From Cephalotrichum gorgonifer (Eukaryota > Ascomycota > Sordariomycetes > Microascales > Microascaceae), in the NCBI GenBank assembly GCA_900312665.1, contig ONZQ02000001.1, positions 2,209,248 to 2,273,247 of the forward strand: DNA of 64,000 nt, written 5' to 3'. Position numbers and translations under genes: made by a program. This document shows positions 1 to 10,928 of this stretch, piece after piece. Position 1 is the first letter of the stretch; the number at the start of each line of letters is the position of its first letter. The notes under the pieces were generated by a model, which was given only the letters and a program-made list of their open reading frames with translations, was not told the DNA's origin and made no database searches.

Positions 1-574
1 CGGGTATTTTACTTATTCTTGCGTCATCATGGTCCTCCTGCGTGTGGCACAACACGTAACCTCGGGGTGGGTTCCAAGGTGTGGCGCGGGTGGTTCCCGG
101 GCTAGGATAACAATATTATATGTATCAACGAATATTTGGGGATATCACAATTCAAATGATCCCCCATCGCGACGTACATGACTCGTTGATTGGCAGAGTG
201 TCTTCATGTATTATGGTGGAGCCACTTATGAAGTATGGAGCCAGTCAGTCAATGATAGGTGCGCAGGGCCTCGTGTAACAACAAGGGAGACGCACCTGCC
301 ACCAAAACGAAATCACGTGAATTGGCGAGCTGTCACGGGATCAACGACCCCCCCCCCCCCCTTTTTTCGACGCGTCACCACCACAGCAGAATACTCGTAG
401 AGCTAAACGAACGAGAGAAGAATGCCTCTAACTACAAGGGAGGTATTTGTTGAGTATCGACCTTTTCGGGGCAACGGCCCCAGCTCATACCAAACCCTAA
501 TGTACTGCTAACCAACGCCCGATAAGAGCCTCCCAAATGATGCTGTATCCGAGACCGCTGTCGCACCCAAGACC
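1..574. other. Left-edge non-coding stretch
   Basis: I see no supported gene here. It lies 3' of the peptidase gene and probably includes its 3' untranslated region. It holds a C14 run followed directly by T6 (348-367), a weak spot for sequencing accuracy. Small open frames across it show no family resemblance. Confidence 0.5.
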
Positions 575-2113
575 TCACTCAATAGGATCATCCCTCAATC
601 TCATCAAGGCCGAGATAACCTCCCCTGACTTCGCCCTCACGGCGTTGTGGTAGAGCGCATTCGTCTCGAATACCCGTATCCCCCTTACTTTCTTTGCCGT
701 AGCTCTCGCCAGGTCGAAATCAACATACATATCGTCCACGTAACTGGCAGCGAACACGGAGACCTCGTTCCGCGCCAACTGCTCCTCGTCATAAAGCCGT
801 GGCCACTCGTCGTGAAGTGCCAATTTTTGTGCAACCTCCTTTAGGGATATCAACTCCGGGTAGGTGTCAAAGTGGAAGGGGAAGATCATCTCGCCGGAGA
901 AGTAGAGGGGCTCGAGCGGAGCGGACTCCGAGCCGCGATGGGGGGCCTTGTAGTCTGCTGACAGCCAGTAGAAGGGTTCCAGCTTGGAGCCCACACGGAA
1001 GGCGGCCCAGTCGGAGGCGACACCGGGTCCGTAGCAGTAGATGGCCTCGTGGAGGATGGCGTAGATGGGGTCCGTATCAAAGGTGGTATCCTGCTCGAGG
1101 GCGGTGAGGGTAGAGCGAGTGAAGTGACCGAACTGGGCGATCTCAAGCTTCATCTTGTTGAGAAGGGCGTGCACGCTGTGGATGCCCTCGTGACCGCCGA
1201 ATGAGATGCCTAGGGTTAGGAAACGCGGGACAGTGAGGTAGCCGCCACCGGGGAGCTGAATTTTGCCGCCCTGCTGCTTGATGTGAGAGGCGATGTAGTG
1301 TACGGCTGTGGCATCCTCCGGGAACTTCTCGTAGTAGGCGACGTTCCGCTCCACAACCTTCTTGAAGGTGGCCTCGTACACGACCTCCGGCCGCACGTTC
1401 ACGGGGGCGAGTCCGCCGGTGAGGAACACCTCCCTCAGACCATCGGGGAAGAACGATAGGTACGTCAAGCTCACGAAGCCGCCGAAGGACTGGCCCCAGA
1501 TAGACCAACTTCTCAGGTTCGGCGGGTCCTTCTTGGTGAGGCATAGGCGGACGGCCTCCAGGTCCTTGACTATGCTATCCTGTCTGAAGTGGGACAGATA
1601 CGCGGCCTTGTCGTCCGCCGAGTCTCCAGGGATGGTGGTGGCGGAAACAGGGGTGCTGAGCCCCGTCCCCCGGTAGTCGAGGAACAGGATTCTGTATGAC
1701 TGGTGAAGGTTCTCCTTCACGAGGGGACTGTCCTGGGGGGACCTGTTGCCGAACCCCGGGCCTCCCTCTAGGTAGGCAAGCCATGGCCTGCCTCCGCCCG
1801 GCAAGGTGTCACCCACAATCGGCTGTTCTCGGTGAGTGACAATGCGGCCAAAGAGGCGGATACGCGTGGATTCTGGGATGTCATGATTCAGGGGTACGTC
1901 GAAGGAAACCTCTGTGATGATAAGTTTTCCTACTTGTAGTTAGCACCCGATTTGTCTTTGGAGGTTGGTTTCTCTCTTTTTTTGTGGGAGAGGGGAGACA
2001 GTTGTGTTTAGGTATGAGCACGTATAAGGAACATGTCACTTACCTGGAGCGGTATGGGAACTCGCACTGAGTAGCCGGGCCGGGGAAGGAGGGATGGGCT
2101 GGGCGTCTGCCAT
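575..2113 (-). CDS. Prolyl aminopeptidase-like serine peptidase (family S33)
   Basis: This encodes an alpha/beta-hydrolase of the proline iminopeptidase family, which removes N-terminal proline from peptides, probably in the cytosol. Two exons (2113-2044 and 1929-575) give 474 aa. The 114-base intron has a GTAAGT donor and a CTAAC branch near its TAG acceptor, and splicing adds the N-terminal strand ending in FDVPLNH that the family needs. Visible motifs are an oxyanion-type EGGPG, the nucleophile elbow GQSFGG (Ser about 171), the acid in YVDDMY (Asp about 422-423) and a late His in YHNAVR (about 451). Length fits fungal members. The start is the first ATG in the first exon, and no signal peptide is seen. 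Activity on proline substrates is inferred from family membership. Confidence 0.9.
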
Positions 2114-2757
2114 TTCAGATCTGACTATGAAAACTCGAGTTTTGCCAAGTATTTTAAGTATTATTTACAATGACTATGGAGAAGTGCAACAACTGTCTAG
2201 GAGCCTAGGAGTCGTCCAGGAGCGGGCTTGGGGGTTAAGCGTGCTGCTGGTAGGAAAGGGAAATCGAAAACCTATGCGCACATAACAGATGCACAGTATG
2301 CTGTTAGGAACGGGTCGGGAGGGGTAATAAGTATCAGCGCGCCCAGCAAACTTTACACCATGTACTCACACATGCACTCTCTGCTACACCGAGTTAAGTA
2401 CGAGAGTAGCTGGTAGCTGTCTCTGTAATACTGTATTAATATTACTCGCACTGATACTGTACTCCGTCCGCTTCAATAGTGGGACCTAATATTAATAGTG
2501 GAACCCACCAAGAAATGTTCTCTGGTAGAATTGAATGGATCAGCCGGAATTTTGCAGACCCAGTTTTCTGGTCGTCGCCTCCCCGCTAACCATAATAAAT
2601 AGTCGTCGTTTCCCTCTTTTTGCACGCCACCCCGTTCTTCCTCCGTCCCTACCGTACATTGTATGCTCACAATCCCCACTTCCCATGCTCTGTAGAGAGC
2701 ATCTGTCAGCGCCTAAGTCCTTTGTGCTACCGCTGCCCTTGAGCTAGGGGCAACTGG
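2114..2757. other. Divergent intergenic region
   Basis: This stretch separates two divergently transcribed genes and should carry both promoters. It contains GTACTCCGT (2459-2467), the reverse complement of the ACGGAGTAC motif found twice in another promoter of this window. I see no gene in it. Confidence 0.5.
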
Positions 2758-4501
2758 ATGGGAATGAATTTCGTTCACCTCACGCGGACGCTAGTCGACA
2801 GTTTCAACTCGCTAGCCGATGAGGTGCAAAGCCTGACGGACCGGAAGACGGTACTGGAGCACAAGCTTCGCTTTGCCCACGAGCAGGTTAAGCCTTTTTT
2901 TTTTTTTTTTTTTCGTTGAACCGTCCACCTTGGATACTCGCTTCTTTCGCGACGTCACCCCTTCCAATGATGATCCACATTTAGCTCTAGATCGAGAGTT
3001 CTCAGTAACGCAGATCGACAACCTCACCATGTCTGATTTCTATCTTTTCACTTGGCCCACTTGAAGCATAAATTATGTGCCAGAAGCTGACTTGCTCCTC
3101 TCCTTGGACGCTTCGTTTTAGTTCCAGTACCTGGCCGACAAGCATGCACCCGCAGCTCCAGAAATCTCCGAAACGCTGGCAAACCTCCAGCTTCCACCTG
3201 AACTAGCCCACCCCTCTCTCCAAAACGCGACTAGCGTGCCCCTGCCCAGACGTGGAATCGCCGACGCGAATCATCGTATCGCCTTACTGATACGGGACGG
3301 ACGGAAAGTGGCCCAACAGCTCGTGTCGATTGCTGAGCCTAGTAAAACCAGTCTCTCGAGCAAGGAGACTTTCTCTCGCCTGTCCGGTACAGTCACCTCT
3401 ATGTCTACAACCGCACTCGAGCAGGACTTCACGGTTGAGGGGAAGCGGGGAACATTATCATGTCCCTTTTCCGTTCCTCCACAGCCGCAGGACCCGAGAG
3501 AGCATGATGAGGCCGGTGAGGGGGCTAACCCTGACCCGACCCCCCATCACTCTGCCGATCCTATCTGCGCTGGCATGCTCGAGGGGGTAGCATCCCAACC
3601 GGCTCCTGCGGCTGCGAGCAAATGTCCCATCCGGTATATGGACCAGCACTCTCCAGAGGAAATTGCGAATTACGTCAAGACGCATAAAAACGATCTTCCC
3701 AGGAGCCACGCTATTTGCGTCGAGAGATACCAAAGGAACGAAAACCAGATACGGAAGCTAGATGCCAAGTACGGCAATATCGTGAGCATGATCGAAAGCT
3801 TGGGCCAGCTTCATAAACCGATGCTGCCCGTATCTGAAGATTCGCCGGACCATGATGTAGATAGGCATGTCTCGAACCAGAGAGTGGAAAACTGGGCTCA
3901 GGATGTCAGCGCGAACGCGAAAGACTTCCCGCCCGAGGCCGAGCTCCCGACCAGACAGGCGGAGCGCGAGGAGGCCCAGGAACCTGACAGGGAAGGCCGC
4001 TTCGATCGCCCTATGAAAGAGATACGTGTAGGAGAATCCCCGAGCCGCCCGTGGGGCATCTCAATCCCCGTCTACGAGTACGAAGTAACTGGGGCCGGAG
4101 ACAAAGCACCATCCTCCCCGCCGCCGGCTCCTGTGTTGATGCCCGCCGGCACGGAGGCTGACGCCCACGAGCTCCCCCCGCCCCCGAAGCCTGCGGGGAA
4201 GTGCCCGTTCGACCATACCAAGTTCGCTGGGTTGGGTGGGCTGGGGCTATCGCACCCTTCACCACATGACAATACACCCGAGGCTAGTCGTAAGCCCCCA
4301 AAGGAGCAACCATCTGCGCCTCAGAAAGAAGATACACGTCCTCATACCACTTCTCCTCCCCAGCCGACCTTCCTAAATCCACCTCAGCTGGCACAGTCAG
4401 GGAACAGCAGCACACCACAGATGGTGTTCACGGGGCCTGTCTTCATTGGGTACCCGATGGACGACGCGATACGGTTCATGCAAGCCTTCCAAGGCCGGTG
4501 A
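2758..4501 (+). CDS. Uncharacterised protein with Cys-Pro heme-motif-like sites
   Basis: I do not recognise a named family. Two exons (2758-2886 and 3122-4501) join in phase across a 235-base intron that carries a T19 run and a CTGAC branch, giving 502 aa. ATGs at 2758 and 2764 are both in frame. The first 45 residues look helical or coiled-coil (LADEVQSL, VLEHKLRF). Residues 212-275 form a second charged helical segment. The rest is proline-rich and probably disordered. Cys-Pro dipeptides occur at about residues 157 (SCPF), 211 (KCPI) and 404 (KCPFDH). The last is close to the heme regulatory motif of Hap1-type regulators. No membrane segment or signal peptide is seen. Heme sensing is an inference from these motifs only. 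Confidence 0.75.
2895..2913. repeat. Poly-T tract in intron
   Basis: A T19 run sits eight bases inside the intron of the Cys-Pro protein gene, close to its GTTAAG donor. Confidence 0.9.
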
Positions 4502-5034
4502 GGTTGCACGACCTCTCCCTGATGACTTGTACCGGCTATCTTTGGTGTTTTATCCATTTATTTTCCCCTCTTTTTTTCGTCTGTTACGTTTTGCTTTGTT
4601 TTACATGTCACGAAAGCGTCGGCGTTTCTTGGGCCTATTTCTAAACGAAGGGATGGACTGTTTTATGGATTATGTGTACACCATTATTATCTGGGGAATG
4701 AGTTGGCTTCTGGTTGCTTCTCTTCTGGGAACGCATGTCGTTGAAGTATTTCTTCCCGGCTAGGAAGAGAGAAATGAAATAAACTCCAGGACCTGGATCT
4801 GTAATGACTCCAGGTTACCCAGCTGGCTGTAATAATTAAGACTCTTCTCTATGTCAATGATAGCTGTAGATCCGTGATCGTTTGTCCTCCCCCCTGTAAA
4901 CACTCACAAGAAAACACATGGTAGATCAGAAAATGCTTGTATTTCGCTGTCTAATACCTCAACGCCCCAATGTAACCATCCTGGCCAAAGGACGTTCAAA
5001 GGACTCTTTCCAAGGAGAGTTCCCCCCACTCTCA
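4502..5034. other. Convergent 3' intergenic region
   Basis: This separates the convergent 3' ends of the Cys-Pro protein gene and TVP38. It is T-rich after the stop codon, as expected for a 3' untranslated region. I see no gene. Confidence 0.5.
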
Positions 5035-6348
5035 TCATCCCCTTGCACCCACACCTTTCCCGTTCCCAGTGGCAAATCCCGACGAGGGCGTTAACCTGTC
5101 CGTACTCTCATCCCTATAAACCGCACCTCCATCCCCATCCCAGAGTGAGATGTCATCTACGTCAGCCAACACGTCCCCCGGGTCAGCACCATCCATATAC
5201 CCCCCATCTTCCATGATGCCCCCCATCCGCGGGGACGGAAACGTTCCTCCTGGCGATGCGAGGCCCTCCTCGCCCGCTGTCTCGAGCGCGATCTCCGCAG
5301 CGCGGGCCATTGTGCGGCGGTAGATGACCCACCCCACGGTTACGCCGACCGCGGCGCTGAGGGCCATGGAGATATAGTTCAGGGCCTTTGTACCAGCGGA
5401 CATGGAGGCGTCCTCCTCTACCAGGAGTGCGATGCGGGACCCTATGAAGACGTGGACGAGGAGTTTGGGACTATGACCCGCTGTTAGCTCTCCGTTTTAT
5501 GTGTCTAGGCGGACCAAATGTGGTGGATGGGGAATGGAAACAACGAGTAGAGCGCGCGAGAGGGAGGAAAGGGTGGAGGGAATAAAAGAGAGCAGGGAGG
5601 AATATGCTCACCTCGCAAGTGCTGTTGAAACCGCAAACGGGAGGGGCCCGATACTAGGAATCGTAGCCAGGAACCCATTCGACAGAGAGTACGGCAGGGG
5701 GCAGAACCGTATCATGGTCAGCATCATTATGCCCTCCCTCCTCAGCACCTGGCCCAGCGCCACGAACCTATGGTCCCGCCCCACGAGCCGGTTCACGTAC
5801 CCGCTCAGGACCGTCCTGCTCGCCACGAAGGACGCGAGCGAGCCGGCGGTGCTCGCAGTCGCGACGATGGGCCATGCGTGCGGGAACCCGTAGATGAAGC
5901 CGGCCACTGTCGTGGCGGTGCTGTAGCCGATGAGGGGCGGGAAGGCGGCGACGAAGACAACAAGCCATATGACGAGCCAGGCGCCCGTCGTCTCCCTCCA
6001 GGACTTCGCGATGGGCGCGAGCGCCGTGAATATGCGGCCGGAGTAGGCTAGGAACAGGACGCAGAAGATGAAAAGAGCGAGGGACCCGAGGAGGGCGAGG
6101 AGACGGTAGGCCGGGGAGAGGAGGAGGAAGGCGCGGAGAGTAGTATAGCCCGTTGCGTAGAGATTGTCTCGGAGGCGCGCGGCGAACGTGTTCCCTGTGC
6201 CGCGGCGGGGAGCATTGGAGAGTCGGGCCGAGGAAGCGGTCCGGGGGCGGGTGAAGGGGCGATCGACGGCCGGGGAGCGGGGAGTGGGTGAGAGGGAGAG
6301 GGCGCGCGCGGCGGAAAAATAGTCCCCTGGCATCGTGGAGGTCTGCAC
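5035..6348 (-). CDS. TVP38: Golgi apparatus membrane protein TVP38 (VTT/DedA fold)
   Basis: A multispanning SNARE-associated/VTT (DedA-like) protein of the late Golgi, implicated in vesicle trafficking and related to lipid scramblases. Two exons (6348-5612 and 5470-5035) flank a 141-base intron with a GTGAGC donor and CTAAC branch. The split Ser codon restores the segment PKLLVHVFIG typical of the family. The product is 390 aa. About 70 basic, disordered residues come first. Hydrophobic helices follow near residues 80-105 and 123-145, then the VTT core with PPLIGYST and RFCPLPYSLSNGF, and a last helix (ISMALSAAVGVTVGWVIY) before an acidic tail. Read as single frames, the exons look like two genes. 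They are one. Poly-G runs and an assembly gap lie just upstream, so the 5' leader is unreliable. Confidence 0.92.
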
Positions 6349-6404
6349 CGGTTGGTGGATGGTTCGGAATCCGTGCTGGTCTCGAGGGCCAGCGGGGGGC
6401 GCAC

Positions 6405-6430
6405 GGGGGGGGGGGGGGGTCGGGGGGGGG
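6405..6430. repeat. Poly-G runs (G15 and G9)
   Basis: Two G homopolymers are separated by TC. They lie about 55 bases before the N block and probably mark poor sequence quality, although G-quadruplex potential cannot be excluded. Confidence 0.85.
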
Positions 6431-6483
6431 TCCTCGGAGGCGGTACGGGTTGAGAGTCGCGTCGGTGAGCGTGGCTGCGTGGG

Positions 6484-6503
6484 NNNNNNNNNNNNNNNNN
6501 NNN
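6484..6503. other. Assembly gap (20 N)
   Basis: Twenty consecutive Ns. The roughly 50 bases on either side are near-identical to each other, so the gap probably marks two unmerged copies of one locus and not missing DNA. Confidence 0.97.
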
Positions 6504-7158
6504 GGCCTCGAGGCGACGGGTTGAGAGTCGCTCGGTGAGCTGGCTGCTGGCGGGGAGAATAAATCGAAGTTTCCTGGTTCTATCGGGTGGCCATTGTTTT
6601 GGTCCTTGGGGGCACTAGCAAAGGAGGCCGGGGATGGGGATGAGGTTGAGGTTGAGCTGGAACGGCACGACCGGAACCTAATTTGTGGTGGGTGCGCGGC
6701 TGAGAGGAATTATTGGCTGTACTGTGCTGACAGCAGGAACAACTATTTTTAGTGTGAAATTCATCCTTTCCATGTGGCTGATGGCGGGTTGGATGACGTC
6801 GACGTTCGTCTTGGGGCTGAGAGTGCGCATGCAACCAGGGATTGGCTTCCTCCAGTGTTTGAAATTGTACGAGTAATAATTCGAACTGTCTACACGGATG
6901 TATCTGGTACACCGTACATCCCCCGATCGCGGTGTGGTAATGATGGTAAACTACTCCCAAGATCTCCATGGCCAAACGCCCCGGAAACCTACGACTTAGA
7001 GCAACCTCACCAGGCCACGGCGAAAGCCTCCGACGACTCCGTGCCCCCCACCCTCTTTCGATCAAGTTGGGAATAATTTATTTCGTCCTGCTTGGCTTGC
7101 TGTGGATATCTCTCTAATTTATCCTCTCGACCTTCAGACCCTGCTTCTGTCCCCCTTC

Positions 7159-9488
7159 TTAACTCACGAGTCGCCGGCTACCGCTCGGGCCCTTGGGGGG
7201 CTCCCGGACCAGAAGCTTGACCTTACCCTCACCGATCTCCACCCCCTGACTGAGAATGCCAGACTCCTCCTTCTGCGCCGCGGACGCGCCCACCGAGACC
7301 GGTACACCCTCCCTCGCCATTGACTTGTCCCAGCTCCTCGCGTCGATACCCAGAATACCGCCCATGTTATTCTTGTCTCCTGGCACTGAGAACTCCCTGA
7401 AGGCATAGCGCCACTCATTGAGGAAGTTCCGTACCGCCTTCCCCACCTTATCCTTCCCGTTCTTGCTATGGTTGCCTGTTCCTGTGATGGCGAATACCGG
7501 CCTGGACTCCTGGCTATTCTCTAGCAGCGCCTTCTCGAGGTACCCGACTGCCTCCTCAGGATGGAGGCCATGCAAGTCAACGTAGATCTCGGGGAAATCT
7601 GACGGGTTCTGCTTGTTGCGCTGTTCGTAGAGTTCTCGTGCGGCCTCCCTGTGAGCTTTCCTCATCAGATCATTCTCACTCTGGCCACGGAGGCTGAGAG
7701 CCTTGGCCGCGCGAGCATCATTCCGATTCCAAGCTTGTGCCGCGCTGTGATGGGGCCGGCGGTTAGCATAAGCTCTACTTCACCACGCTCTCGAGGTGCT
7801 GGATGGGGTCGTCACTAATGTACCTTTGAAGGAATTTGTTACGGAGACCACCGTGCTTGATGGCCTCCTGGCGCGCCTTGAGATACGCCTTGTTCGCCCG
7901 CTCACCCGTCTCGAGCCAGGGGATAAGCTTCGGGCTTGGGATTGCTTGAGCAGCCACGCTATTCTCTCCGGTCTTGCTTCCGGTGCTGCCGTTCCGACCC
8001 GGCCGCTTATCTCCCCGCGGAGACGGAGATGGAGATGGCGCCATCTTCACAATATCGGCAAGGGAGCCCGGCACAAAAGCTTCCTTGTGTCCATGTCCAC
8101 CTCTTTTGCCATGGTGTTTCTTACCTGGCTTTCCAGCGCCGAGGGTAGGGAAGGCTTCGTTGTCGTCGAGAGCGGGAGCTTGATCCTTTGACTGGTGTCG
8201 ACTTCCGGGACGTGATCTAGGTCGGCTGTCTCCGCCATGGAAGGGGCGGAGACCTGGCGATTGCGAGAGCCCAAAACTAGGACTCCCCGAGAAGGGGGGA
8301 TATCCATCCTGGCTGGCACCGTGAAGGGTAGGGAACGAGCTATAGTCTTGAACGTACAGATTGGCACTATTCGAAGGGGGGGTGTGATTGCCGTCGAGAG
8401 AAAGGTTGGCAACTAGTTGGGCAGGGTCGTGCGAGAAGACGCATGTGTCACCCGCCAAGCAGTTGCCCATCATCCAATACCTAGGAGACTCCCCGTTAGT
8501 AACCGCTTCTCCTCTCACCTAGGGTCTGCCCTGTGTCTACATACTTGCACAAGTGGCTACTGAGATCGTGGCTAAAGCGGCAGTCGGAGCGCAGGCACTG
8601 GCCGCTGGACAGGTAGAATTTGCATATGATTCCCGACTTCTGATCTGGGTTTACCGGCGTGGAGGGGCGTGGTTGAGGCGTGGCTGATCTCCCCACCAAT
8701 ATTTTCTTAGGTTCCTCCGGAGATCCTGTAAGCGGGTTAACACCCCGTGCCTGGTTATCCATGATCGAGACGACAGTAGCACTGAGGTCAAACCCGTGGG
8801 CCGCCAAGGCTGTCTCGATCTCGTCGTCAGTCCTTGACTGTCCAAGGATAGTGCGGAGCATGTCGTATGGGGTCATATCCGTCTGCTGGGCCGACGCTGA
8901 GGAGGAGAACTCGGGCGCCGCTGCATTGAGGCCGCTCGGCATAGGGTAGGAAGTAGTAAGGCTAGCACCACCATCGTCGTTGACTAACCAGTCCACGTTC
9001 TCGGTAGGGTATTCGCCGTTGATTTCTTGAGCCGGAGTGGTATCGTTGGCGAACTCGTACGCGTTCAGATTCGGGCTGTGCGGTATGACCGGCGTAGCGA
9101 AATTGAGCCGAGGAGATGGCCTCGGCGACGAGAACGGGGAGGCAGTCGACGACTTGGTTCGGTTCAGGGGGGTCGGGACATAGCCAAGAGGAGCTAGGGG
9201 GCTCACACCTAGCCGTGGAGAGCTGGAAAGGGGGGTAGCACTGCTCCGCCACGAGGCAGGCGAAGGCCTTCTAAGTATGGTCTGCCGGATAGGCGGAGGT
9301 GACGCCGAACTTGTCCCACCTTCGCGATATCTCCACAGGACGTCAAGTATTGCATTCTCAAGGGTTGTGCCAGCCAACGTCGTCTCGGTTTTGAGCAGCT
9401 CCAGCAGCTTGTCGGTTTTGTTCTCGTCATCTAGGCTGGAGTCCTCGAGGACAGGTAGGCATATTTCGTAGTGCTCATCCGAAACCAT
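7159..9488 (-). CDS. CCCH zinc-finger and Smr-domain protein
   Basis: A predicted RNA-binding protein with an Smr domain, a module of nucleic-acid nucleases and RNA-quality-control factors. Three exons (9488-8545, 8480-7824, 7744-7159) give 728 aa. Intron 1 (64 bases, GTATGT donor, TACTAAC branch) interrupts the second CCCH finger, and splicing restores LCKYWMMGNC. Intron 2 (79 bases, GTACAT donor, GCTAAC branch) must be removed, or the frame ends at a stop. Order: an N-terminal helical segment from MVSDEHYEICL, a UBA/CUE-like helix region near residue 240, tandem CCCH fingers at about 290-335, a Ser/Pro/Gly-rich linker, a DUF1771 segment (AAQAWNRNDARAAK, from 534), and Smr with DLHGL and a GTGNHSKNG loop. 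The ATG at 9488 was chosen because the conserved-looking N-terminus begins there. An in-frame ATG also lies at 9581. Confidence 0.9.
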
Positions 9489-10928
9489 GGCTTCCGGAAG
9501 GCAAAGCGTTGTCGGGGTTGTGAGGTAACAGGAAGTCGGAGAGGCGTACGAAGAGGGGTACGCGGGGATATACAGAGCCAAGTGTCGGGATTGTGTTAGC
9601 TCGGAGAATGCAGAGGTAGATAGGCGTCGGTAGGGATTGGAGTGCTGCGTCCGTGGGACGCGGTTGAACCGGGTGGATAGATCGTAAGATCCGAAGAACG
9701 TGGCTTGTTGGGAGTTGGTTCAGCCGTGGGTGAGGTATGTGTGGCCGCGGAGAATGGTGTGTTGACGTGGTATCGAGCGGCAAGATTATTGCGACAAGCA
9801 GGTCGAGTATTGTAGTTCAAAGCTCACACGAGGAAGGGAGTGGTGAGAGATGCGGCTTCAAAGCCAGGGGAAAGCGAAGCACAGGGAAACAACCCAATCA
9901 AGTGAGCGACGGAAGGTACAAGTGACCAAGAGAAAGTCACCGGGTCCCTTTACAGGGCGCCGGCGAAGAGGGTCACTGTGATGGGCTGTATCATTTCTCT
10001 GGATTTTCGGAGGGTTTATTCGTGAATGGTGACGGAAATGAGCAGGAGATACGTATGAAAAGACGCTTGAGGTAGAGGTTGAGGTCGAGGTGCAGATGGG
10101 CGGACGATGCAAGTGCGTCAACATCGACGCCGAAGCTGGGAGTGGAGCCTGTCAAGCGTGAAAATGTGGGTCGAAGCAGAGGAGACAGGTGAAACTTGGG
10201 GTGGCAGAGTGAAATTGGCGGGAAGAAGACAGCCTAAGTATGAGGTACTTGATAGTTTGATTGCTAACCCCGCATTGACAGTCGTCCGAGGGTGAGGGGT
10301 GGGCTTCAGGCGCGAGTTAGTAGGTCAAGACTATATCGGAACAGTCATAATTAGGAGAAGTAAGTATAGGACCCCGTACCGTCTACCTTCTTTTCAAACT
10401 GGACGGGCTAGATGGATCCATCTAGAACCTACATTGTACCTGCTAGCTGGGGTCTACCAGCGCAAGTTTCCTTTCCTGACTATTGGGGCTTCCCCTCGCA
10501 CGCCAGCCAGTGGCCTAGTCCATACAATTAATTGGTTGTAGTACTACTAAATGTTATGTAGCCTCTTCCCCCCCTGAATGCCCACGTACACCCGTAACCG
10601 AGCTCGATATGGATTAGCCACTAGCTTACGAGTCAACGATGTCACATGCTAGATGTTGACAGAGGTGGGAAGGAAAAGGGGGAACATGGTACTGCCCTCC
10701 AGGACAACAACAGGGCGACACCAAGCTGGCCAACCTAGTCTAACACTCGCATGAGCTACATCGGGTGATTGGTGGTCTATGACGGAGCATATAGTGTCTT
10801 AGAGTAGCCGCGGCGAAGCTTAAAATATCTTCTCTATTCTCACACAACCACAGCCAATGCTTGGTCTCAGGTCTTGTTAGTCGCTTGGACTGCGAAGGGG
10901 AGCATAGACCCAATCATCTCGTCAAAGG
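9489..10928. other. Tandem intergenic region
   Basis: This is the promoter and leader of the CCCH/Smr gene plus the 3' region of the F-box/JmjC gene. It includes four GAGGTN hexamers (10068-10091). I see no supported gene in 1.4 kb. Confidence 0.45.

Larger units (their letters stand above)
6349..7158. other. TVP38 upstream region with gap and poly-G
   Basis: This holds the TVP38 promoter and leader and the 3' region of the CCCH/Smr gene. It contains G15 (6405-6419), G9 (6422-6430) and 20 Ns. A 161-codon minus-strand frame spans 6580-7065 but has no recognisable domain. Confidence 0.5.

Noticed and set aside
5035..5403. A separate 122-aa membrane protein
   Set aside because: It is the second exon of TVP38. 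Splice sites, phase and family sequence across the intron join it to the upstream exon.
6580..7065. A 161-codon minus-strand frame upstream of TVP38
   Set aside because: Its composition is His/Pro/Arg-rich with no family features, it lies next to the assembly gap, and it is best explained as leader or promoter sequence.
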